Made by a program: the position numbers and the translations under genes. The notes under the pieces are model-generated. The model was not told where the DNA came from, did not search any database, and worked only from the letters and a program-made list of their open reading frames with translations. A DNA stretch of 64,000 nt from Sipunculus nudus (lineage: Eukaryota > Annelida > Sipuncula > Golfingiida > Sipunculidae): positions 89,475,556-89,539,555 of the forward strand of contig CM049310.1 of NCBI GenBank assembly GCA_026874595.1, written 5' to 3'. Shown one piece after another: positions 1 to 8,668 of this stretch (position 1 is the first letter of the stretch; every line of letters starts with the position of its first letter).

Positions 1-822
1 GTGTCAGGAGTCTTATTTATGACAGAAATCGTGCAAAACACTAGAGATATTGTGATCAAGTGAGAAAATAGGTCCCGAAAATCCATAATATCTCCATAAA
101 AAAAGCAGAATTATACATTTCTGATTTTGATTGAACGAATTTGCTCTTTATTTTTATATTCATGTGCACGAACAGGCACTGTTTTTAGCCGGGTAACTAG
201 TCTTCGTCCCTATGGGTCATAATCGTGTTTAAATTTGGGAGAATACATCATTTATGTGGTGTTTTTACATAAAGCAAAGCATAAGCAAAACGTAAACAAA
301 GTGTAAGCAAAGGAATTAGGACTTCATAAAAGCGATTTTCGACCGTTTTCTGAAGTTATAATGTATTATTCAACTTGGTAGGAGTCTTATTTATGACAGA
401 AATCGTGCAAAACACTAGAGATATTATGATCAAGTGAGAAAATAGGTCCCGAAAATCCATAATATCTCATTTAAAAAAAAGTGAGAATGATACATTTCTG
501 ATTTTGATTGAACGAATTTGCTCTTTATTTTTATATTCATGTGCACGAATAGGCACTGTTATGTAGCCGGGGAACTAGCCTTCGTCCCTATGGGTCATAA
601 TCGTGTTTAAATTTGGGAGAATACATCATTTATGTGGTATTTTTACAATAAGCAAAGCATAAGCAAAACGTAAACAAAGTGTAAGCAAAGGAATTAGTAC
701 TTCATAAATAAGATTTTCGACCGTTTTTTGAAGTTATAATGTATTATTCAACTTGTCAGGAGTCTTATTTATGACAGAAATCGTGCAAAACAGTAGAGAT
801 ATTGTGATCAAATGAGAAAATA

Positions 823-1099
823 GGTCCCGAAAATCCATAATATCCAATTGAGAAAAAAGCAGAATTATACATTTCTGATTTTGATTGAACGAATTTGCTC
901 TTTATTTTTATATTCATGTGCACGAACAGGCACTGTTATGTAGCTGGGGAACTAGTCTTCGTTCCTATGGGTCATAATCGTGTTTAAATTTGGGAGAATA
1001 CATCATTTATGTGGTGTTTTTACAATAAGCAAAGCATAAGCAAAACGTAAACAAAGTGTAAGCAAAGGAATTAGGACTTCATAAATGCGATTTTCGACC
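823..1099. repeat. Imperfect inverted repeat within the monomer (exemplar)
   Basis: The left arm GGTCCCGAAAATC is at 823-835 and the right arm GATTTTCGACC at 1089-1099. The reverse complement of the right arm is GGTCGAAAATC, which matches the left arm apart from two extra C. Because the array is tandem, each right arm also faces the left arm of the next monomer across only about 100 bp. Both arms persist in nearly all monomers; exceptions include GACTTTCGACC in G copies near 10506 and 17665, TTTTCAACC near 9380, and TTTTTGACC near 4858 and 46297. Whether it extrudes or binds protein is unknown. Confidence 0.6.
1027..1070 (+). repeat. Four tandem 11-bp A-rich subrepeats inside the monomer (exemplar)
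   Basis: Four consecutive 11-mers read AAGCAAAGCAT, AAGCAAAACGT, AAACAAAGTGT and AAGCAAAGGAA, a degenerate unit close to AAGCAAAGYRT. The block is present in nearly every monomer of the window. Typical changes are ATAAAGC or ATGAGC just before unit one, CGTAGAC instead of CGTAAAC in E monomers, a two-base loss (CGTAAAAAAGTG) in J monomers, and AAATAAGGTGT in unit three of some late F-like copies. A-runs repeated every 11 bp are close to the helical repeat, so intrinsic bending is plausible but was not computed. Confidence 0.8.
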
Positions 1100-1511
1100 G
1101 TTTTCTGAAGTTATAATGTATTATTCGACGTGTCAGGAGTCTTATTTATGACAGAAATCGTGCAAAACAGTAGAGATATTGAGATCAAATCAGAAAATAG
1201 GTCCCGAAAATCCATAATATCCAATTGAGAAAAATGCAGAATTATACATTTCTGATTTCCATTGAACGAATTTGCCCTTTATTTTTATATTCATGAGCAC
1301 GAACAGGCACTGTTATGTAGCCGGGGAAATAATCTTCGTCCCTATGGGTCAAAATCGTGTTTAAATTTGAGAGAATACATCATTTATGTGGTGTTTTTAC
1401 AATAAGCAAAGCATAAGCAAAACGTAAACAAAGTGTAAGCAAAGGAATTAGGACTTCATAAATGCGATTTTCGACCGTTTTCTGAAGTTATAATGTATTA
1501 TTCGACGTGTC

Positions 1512-3019
1512 AGGAGTCTTATTTATGACAGAAATCGTGCAAAACACTAGAGATATTGTGATCAAGTGAGAAAATAGGTCCCGAAAATCCATAATATCTC
1601 CATAAAAAAAGCAGAATTATACATTTCTGATTTTGATTGAACGAATTTGCTCTTTATTTTTATATTCATGTTCACGAACAGGCACTGTTATGTAGCCGGG
1701 TAACTAGTCTTCGTCCCTATGGGTCATAATCGTGTTTAAATTTGGGAGAATACATCATTTATGTGGTGTTTTTACATAAAGCAAAGCATAAGCAAAACGT
1801 AAACAAAGTGTAAGCAAAGGAATTAGGACTTCATAAAAGCGATTTTCGACCGTTTTCTGAAGTTATAATGTATTATTCAACTTGGTAGGAGTCTTATTTA
1901 TGACAGAAATCGTGCAAAACACTAGAGATATTATGATCAAGTGAGAAAATAGGTCCCGAAAATCCATAATATCTCATTTAAAAAAAAAGTGAGAATGATA
2001 CATTTCTGATTTTGATTGAACGAATTTGCTCTTTATTTTTATATTCATGTGCACGAATAGGCACTGTTATGTAGCCGGGGAACTAGCCTTCGTCCCTATG
2101 GGTCATAATCGTGTTTAAATTTGGGAGAATACATCATTTATGTGGTATTTTTACAATAAGCAAAGCATAAGCAAAACGTAAACAAAGTGTAAGCAAAGGA
2201 ATTAGTACTTCATAAATAAGATTTTCGACCGTTTTTTGAAGTTATAATGTATTATTCAACTTGTCAGGAGTCTTATTTATGACAGAAATCGTGCAAAACA
2301 GTAGAGATATTGTGATCAAATGAGAAAATAGGTCCCGAAAATCCATAATATCCAATTGAGAAAAAAGCAGAATTATACATTTCTGATTTTGATTGAACGA
2401 ATTTGCTCTTTATTTTTATATTCATGTGCACGAACAGGCACTGTTATGTAGCTGGGGAACTAGTCTTCGTCCCTATGGGTCATAATCGTGTTTAAATTTG
2501 GGAGAATACATCATTTATGTGGTGTTTTTACAATAAGCAAAGCATAAGCAAAACGTAAACAAAGTGTAAGCAAAGGAATTAGGACTTCATAAATGCGATT
2601 TTCGACCGTTTTCTGAAGTTATAATGTATTATTCGACGTGTCAGGAGTCTTATTTATGACAGAAATCGTGCAAAACAGTAGAGATATTGAGATCAAATCA
2701 GAAAATAGGTCCCGAAAATCCATAATATCCAATTGAGAAAAATGCAGAATTATACATTTCTGATTTCCATTGAACGAATTTGCCCTTTATTTTTATATTC
2801 ATGAGCACGAACAGGCACTGTTATGTAGCCGGGGAAATAATCTTCGTCCCTATGGGTCAAAATCGTGTTTAAATTTGAGAGAATACATCATTTATGTGGT
2901 GTTTTTACAATAAGCAAAGCATAAGCAAAACGTAAACAAAGTGTAAGCAAAGGAATTAGGACTTCATAAATGCGATTTTCGACCGTTTTCTGAAGTTATA
3001 ATGTATTATTCGACGTGTC
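1512..3019 (+). repeat. 4-mer HOR A-B-C-D, copy 2
   Basis: Monomer starts: A 1512, B 1887, C 2266, D 2643; unit length 1508 bp. Nearly identical to copy 1. Differences seen by eye include ATGTTCACG near 1668, one extra A in the B A-run near 1987, and GTCCCTATGG in C. Confidence 0.92.
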
Positions 3020-4525
3020 AGGAGTCTTATTTATGACAGAAATCGTGCAAAACACTAGAGATATTGTGATCAAGTGAGAAAATAGGTCCCGAAAATCCAT
3101 AATATCTCCATAAAAAAAGCAGAATTATACATTTCTGATTTTGATTGAACGAATTTGCTCTTTATTTTTATATTCATGTGCACGAACAGGCACTGTTATG
3201 TAGCCGGGTAACTAGTCTTCGTCCCTATGGGTCATAATCGTGTTTAAATTTGGGAGAATACATCATTTATGTGGTGTTTTTACATAAAGCAAAGCAAAAG
3301 CAAAACGTAAACAAAGTGTAAGCAAAGGAATTAGGACTTCATAAAAGCGATTTTCGACCGTTTTCTGAAGTTATAATGTATTATTCAACTTGGTAGGAGT
3401 CTTATTTATGACAGAAATCGTGCAAAACACTAGAGATATTATGATCAAGTGAGAAAATAGGTCCCGAAAATCCATAATATCTCATTTAAAAAAAAGTGAG
3501 AATGATACATTTCTGATATTGATTGAACGAATTTGCTCTTTATTTTTATATTCATGTGCACGAATAGGCACTGTTATGTAGCCGGGGAACTAGCCTTCGT
3601 CCCTATGGGTCATAATCGTGTTTAAATTTGGGAGAATACATAATTTATGTGGTATTTTTACAATAAGCAAAGCATAAGCAAAACGTAAACAAAGTGTAAG
3701 CAAAGGAATTAGTACTTCATAAATAAGATTTTCGACCGTTTTTTGAAGTTATAATGTATTATTCAACTTGTCAGGAGTCTTATTTATGACAGAAATCGTG
3801 CAAAACAGTAGAGATATTGTGATCAAATGAGAAAATAGGTCCCGAAAATCCATAATATCCAATTGAGAAAAAAGCAGAATTATACATTTCTGATTTTGAT
3901 TGAACGAATTTGCTCTTTATTTTTATATTCATGTGCAAGAACAGCACTGTTATGTAGCTGGGGAACTAGTCTTCGTCCCTATGGGTCATAATCGTGTTTA
4001 AATTTGGGAGAATACATCATTTATGTGGTGTTTTTACAATAAGCAAAGCATAAGCAAAACGTAAACAAAGTGTAAGCAAAGGAATTAGGACTTCATAAAT
4101 GCGATTTTCGACCGTTTTCTGAAGTTATAATGTATTATTCGACGTGTCAGGAGTCTTATTTATGACAGAAATCGTGCAAAACAGTAGAGATATTGAGATC
4201 AAATCAGAAAATAGGTCCCGAAAATCCATAATATCCAATTGAGAAAAATGCAGAATTATACATTTCTTATTTCCATTGAACGAATTTGCCCTTTATTTTT
4301 ATATTCATGAGCACGAACAGGCACTGTTATGTAGCCGGGGAAATAATCTTCGTCCCTATGGGTCAAAATCGTGTTTAAATTTGAGAGAATACATCATTTA
4401 TGTGGTGTTTTTACAATAAGCAAAGCATAAGCAAAACGTAAACAAAGTGTAAGCAAAGGAATTAGGACTTCATAAATGCGATTTTCGACCGTTTTCTGAA
4501 GTTATAATGTATTATTCGACGTGTC
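3020..4525 (+). repeat. 4-mer HOR A-B-C-D, copy 3
   Basis: Monomer starts: A 3020, B 3395, C 3773, D 4149; unit length 1506 bp. Private changes include GCAAAGCAAAAGC near 3290 in A, CTGATATTG near 3523 in B, a one-base loss at ACAGCACTG near 3942 in C, and TTTCTTATTTCC near 4263 in D. Confidence 0.92.
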
Positions 4526-6032
4526 AGGAGTCTTATTTATGACAGAAATCGTGCAAAACACTAGAGATATTGTGATCAAGTGAGAAAATAGGTCCCGAAA
4601 ATCCATAATATCTCCATAAAAAAAACAGAATTATACATTTCTGATTTTGATTGAACGAATTTGCTCTTTATTTTTATATTCATGTGCACGAACAGGCACT
4701 GTTATGTAGCCGGGTAACTAGTCTTCGTCCCTATGGGTCATAATCGTGTTTAAATTTGGGAGAATACATCATTTATGTGGTGTTTTTACATAAAGCAAAG
4801 CATAAGCAAAACGTAAACAAAGTGTAAGCAAAGGAATTAGGACTTCATAAAAGCGATTTTTGACCGTTTTCTGAAGTTATAATGTATTATTCAACTTGGT
4901 AGGAGTCTTATTTATGACAGAAATCGTGCAAAACACTAGAGATATTATGATCAAGTGAGAAAATAGGTCCCGAAAATCCATAATATCTCATTTAAAAAAA
5001 AGTGAGAATGATACATTTCTGATTTTGATTGAACGAATTTGCTCTTTATTTTTATATTCATGTGCACGAATAGGCACTGTTATGTAGCCGGGGAACTAGC
5101 CTTCGTCCCTATGGGTCATAATCGTGTTTAAATTTGGGAGAATACATCATTTATGTTTTATTTTTACAATAAGCAAAGCATAAGCAAAACGTAAACAAAG
5201 TGTAAGCAAAGGAATTAGTACTTCATAAATAAGATTTTCGACCGTTTTTTGAAGTTATAATGTATTATTCAACTTGTCAGGAGTCTTATTTATGACAGAA
5301 ATCGTGCAAAACAGTAGAGATATTGTGATCAAATGAGAAAATAGGTCCCGAAAATCCATAATATCCAATTGAGAAAAAAGCAGAATTATACATTTCTGAT
5401 TTTGATTGAACGAATTTGCTCTTTATTTTTATATTCATGTGCACGAACAGGCACTGTTATGTAGCCCGGGTACTAGTCTTCGTCCCTACGGGTCAAAATC
5501 GTGTTTAAATTTAGGAGAATACATCAATTATGTGGTGTTTTTACAATAAGCAAAGCATAAGCAAAACGTAGACAAAGTGTAAGCAAAGGAATTAGGACTC
5601 CATAAATGAGATTTTCGACCGTTTATTGAAGTTATAATGTATTATTCAACTTGTCAGGAGTCTTATTTATGACAGAAATCGTGCAAAACAGTAGAGATAT
5701 TGTGATCAAATGAGAAAATAGGTCCCGAAAATCCATAATATCCAATTGAGAAAAAAGCAGAGTTATACATTTCTGATTTTGATTGAACGAATTTGCTCTT
5801 TATTTTTATATTCATGTGCACGAACAGGCACTGTTATGTAGCCGGGTAACTAGTCTTCGTCCCTATGGGTCATAATCGTGTTTAAATTTGGGAGAATACA
5901 TCATTTATGTGGTATTTTTACAATAAGCAAAGCATAAGCAAAACGTAAACAAAGTGTAAGCAAAGGAATTAGTACTTCATAAATAAGATTTTCGACCGTT
6001 TTTTGAAGTTATAATGTATTATTCAACTTGTC
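4526..6032 (+). repeat. Transition block A-B-E-F/A/B
   Basis: Monomer starts: A 4526, B 4901, E 5279, mosaic 5656. This is where the regular 4-mer stops. E is C-like in its 5' half, then has AGCCCGGGTACTAG, CCCTACGGGTCAAAATC, TTTAGGAG, CATCAATTATG, CGTAGAC, GACTCCATAAATGAG and CGTTTATTG. The 5656 monomer starts F-like (GCAGAGTTATAC), has an A-like GGGTAACTAG centre and a B tail (GGTATTTTT, GTACTTC, TTTTTTGAAG). It is followed by C, the usual successor of B in the 4-mer. Confidence 0.88.
5478..5493 (+). other. CENP-B-box-like motif, one base short (E-type exemplar)
   Basis: The E monomer starting at 5279 carries CTTCGTCCCTACGGGT here. The mammalian CENP-B box core is TTCG, four bases, A, two bases, CGGG. 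This motif has TTCG and CGGG separated by six bases instead of seven, so it matches both conserved halves but not the spacing. E, J and A/E monomers carry the CGGG form. Most other types have TATGGG at the same place, which breaks the CG. Two K copies (12810, 18839) have it damaged to CCCTATCTG. The resemblance may be chance; no CENP-B-like binding is shown. Confidence 0.35.
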
Positions 6033-7539
6033 AGGAGTCTTATTTATGACAGAAATCGTGCAAAACAGTAGAGATATTGTGATCAAATGAGAAAATAGGT
6101 CCCGAAAATCCATAATATCCAATTGAGAAAAAAGCAGAATTATACATTTCTGATTTTGATTGAACGAATTTGCTCTTTATTTTTATATTCATGTGCAAGA
6201 ACAGGCACTGTTATGTAGCTGGGGAACTAGTCTTCGTCCCTATGGGTCATAATCGTGTTTAAATTTGGGAGAATACATCATTTATGTGGTGTTTTTACAA
6301 TAAGCAAAGCATAAGCAAAACGTAAACAAAGTGTAAGCAAAGGAATTAGGACTTCATAAATGCGATTTTCGACCGTTTTCTGAAGTTATAATGTATTATT
6401 CGACGTGTCAGGAGTCTTATTTATGACAGAAATCGTGCAAAACAGTAGAGATATTGAGATCAAATCAGAAAATAGGTCCCGAAAATCCATAATATCCAAT
6501 TGAGAAAAATGCAGAATTATACATTTCTGATTTCCATTGAACGAATTTGCCCTTTATTTTTATATTCATGAGCACGAACAGGCACTGTTATGTAGCCGGG
6601 GAAATAATCTTCGTCCCTATGGGTCAAAATCGTGTTTAAATTTGAGAGAATACATCATTTATGTGGTGTTTTTACAATAAGCAAAGCATAAGCAAAACGT
6701 AAACAAAGTGTAAGCAAAGGAATTAGGACTTCATAAATGCGATTTTCGACCGTTTTCTGAAGTTATAATGTATTATTCGACGTGTCAGGAGTCTTATTTA
6801 TGACAGAAATCGTGCAAAACACTAGAGATATTGTGATCAAGTGAGAAAATAGGTCCCGAAAATCCATAATATCTCCATAAAAAAAACAGAATTATACATT
6901 TCTGATTTTGATTGAACGAATTTGCTCTTTATTTTTATATTCATGTGCACGAACAGGCACTGTTATGTAGCCGGGTAACTAGTCTTCGTCCCTATGGGTC
7001 ATAATCGTGTTTAAATTTGGGAGAATACATCATTTATGTGGTGTTTTTACATAAAGCAAAGCATAAGCAAAACGTAAACAAAGTGTAAGCAAAGGAATTA
7101 GGACTTCATAAAAGCGATTTTCGACCGTTTTCTGAAGTTATAATGTATTATTCAACTTGGTAAGAGTCTTATTTATGACAGAAATCGTGCAAAACACTAG
7201 AGATATTATGATCAAGTGAGAAAATAGGTCCCGAAAATCCATAATATCTCATTTAAAAAAAAGTGAGAATGATACATTTCTGATTTTGATTGAACGAATT
7301 TGCTCTTTATTTTTATATTCATGTGCACGAATAGGCACTGTTATGTAGCCGGGGAACTAGCCTTCGTCCCTATGGGTCATAATCGTGTTTAAATTTGGGA
7401 GAATACATCATTTATGTTTTATTTTTACAATAAGCAAAGCATAAGCAAAACGTAAACAAAGTGTAAGCAAAGGAATTAGTACTTCATAAATAAGATTTTC
7501 GACCGTTTTTTGAAGTTATAATGTATTATTCAACTTGTC
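6033..7539 (+). repeat. 4-mer material in C-D-A-B register
   Basis: Monomer starts: C 6033, D 6410, A 6787, B 7162. The order continues the A-B-C-D cycle but out of phase. The C copy has GTGCAAGAACAGG near 6194, as the third-copy C does near 3933. The B monomer begins TAAGAGTC rather than TAGGAGTC at 7161, and has ATGTTTTATTTTT near 7414, a marker shared with the B monomers at 4901 and 14694. Confidence 0.88.
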
Positions 7540-8668
7540 AGGAGTCTTATTTATGACAGAAATCGTGCAAAACACTAGAGATATTGTGATCAAGTGAGAA
7601 AATAGGTCCCGAAAATCCATAATATCTCCATAAAAAAAACAGAATTATACATTTCTGATTTTGATTGAACGAATTTGCTCTTTATTTTTATATTCATGTG
7701 CACGAACAGGCACTGTTATGTAGCCCGGGTACTAGTCTTCGTCCCTACGGGTCAAAATCGTGTTTAAATTTAGGAGAATACATCAATTATGTGGTGTTTT
7801 TACAATAAGCAAAGCATAAGCAAAACGTAGACAAAGTGTAAGCAAAGGAATTAGGACTCCATAAATGAGATTTTCGACCGTTTATTGAAGTTATAATGTA
7901 TTATTCAACTTGTCAGGAGTCTTATTTATGACAGAAATCGTGCAAAACAGTAGAGATATTGTGATCAAATGAGAAAATAGGTCCCGAAAATCCATAATAT
8001 CCAATTGAGAAAAAAGCAGAGTTATACATTTCTGATTTTGATTGAACGAATTTGCTCTTTATTTTTATATTCATGTGCACGAACAGGCACTGTTATGTAG
8101 CCGGGGAACTAGTCTTCGTCCCTATGGGTCATAATCGTGTTTAAATTTGAGAGAATACATCATTTATGTGGTGTTTTTACAATGAGCAAAGCATAAGCAA
8201 AACGTAAACAAAGTGTAAGCAAAGGAATTAGGACTTCATAAATGCGATTTTCGACCGTTTTCTGAAGTTATAATGTATTATTCGACGTGTCAGGAGTCTT
8301 ATTTATGACAGAAATCGTGCAAAACAGTAGAGATATTGAGATCAAATCAGAAAATAGGTCCCGAAAATCCATAATATCCAATTGAGAAAAATGCAGAATT
8401 ATACATTTCTGATTTCCATTGAACGAATTTGCCATTTATTTTTATATTCATGAGCACGAACAGGCACTGTTATGTAGCCGGGGAAATAATCTTCGTCCCT
8501 ATGGGTCAAAATCGTGTTTAAATTTGAGAGAATACATCATTTATGTGGTGTTTTTACAATAAGCAAAGCATAAGCAAAACGTAAACAAAGTGTAAGCAAA
8601 GGAATTAGGACTTCATAAATGCGATTTTCGACCGTTTTCTGAAGTTATAATGTATTATTCGACGTGTC
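7540..8668 (+). repeat. Mosaic block A/E-F-D
   Basis: Monomer starts: A/E hybrid 7540, F 7915, D 8292. The hybrid has the A start and A-rich box, then the E GTAGCCCGGGTAC centre and 3' part, and is 375 bp. F has GCAGAGTTATAC, TTTGAGAG and ACAATGAGC. F followed by D is unusual; F and C share the same tail, so a cryptic F/C exchange in the tail would explain it. Confidence 0.85.

Larger units (their letters stand above)
758..1134 (+). repeat. Reference monomer (type C, 377 bp)
   Basis: I use this copy to describe the monomer layout. Offsets 1-35 hold the conserved start (AGGAGTCTTATTTATGAC, then AAATCGTGCAAAAC). The CAGTAGAG/CACTAGAG site near 36-43 separates types. GGTCCCGAAAATCC lies at 66-79. 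The variable A-rich box follows at about 85-110: TCCAATTGAGAAAAAAG in C and its relatives, TCTCCATAAAAAAAG in A, TCTCATTTAAAAAAAAG in B, TCTGATTAAAAAAAG in J. A long, nearly invariant AT-rich stretch covers about 115-185. The type-specific GTAGCC/CCGGG box follows at 185-195, then AGTCTTCGTCCCTATGGG from 197 and AATCGTGTTTAAATTTG from 219. Four 11-bp subrepeats occupy 270-313 and GATTTTCGACC lies at 332-342. The tail is TTCGACGTGTC here, TTCAACTTGTC after B, E and J, or TTCAACTTGGT after A. Confidence 0.9.
6..1511 (+). repeat. 4-mer HOR A-B-C-D, copy 1
   Basis: Monomer starts: A 6, B 380, C 758, D 1135. A has CACTAGAG, TCTCCATAAAAAAAG, GGGTAACTAG and ends CAACTTGGT. B has GATATTATGATC, TCTCATTTAAAAAAAAG, CGAATAGG, GGTATTTTT and TTTTTTGAAG. 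C has TCCAATTGAG and AGCTGGGG. D has GAGATCAAATCAG, TTTCCATTG, TGCCCTTT, CATGAGCAC and GGGGAAATAATC. The A copy is one base short at GTTTTTAGCC near 180, and the C copy alone has GTTCCTATGG at 961. Confidence 0.92.

Noticed and set aside
823-836. RNA polymerase III B-box or tRNA-derived SINE origin suggested by GGTCCCGAAAATCC
   Set aside because: Spacing does not match a B box (GGTTCRANTCC) without insertions, and no A box or tRNA-like fold was found upstream.
860-900. Hammerhead ribozyme core, as found in some animal satellites (CTGATTTTGATTGAACGAA, or CTGATGTTG in G monomers)
   Set aside because: The required CUGANGA and GAAA boxes with an intervening stem are not both present on either strand; only partial matches were seen near GGTCCCGAAAATCC and near the monomer junction.
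5465-5470. CCCGGG and other six-base palindromes (GTGCAC, CAATTG, TGATCA, ACTAGT) as regulatory sites
   Set aside because: They are short palindromes expected by chance in a 377-bp unit and simply recur because the unit recurs.
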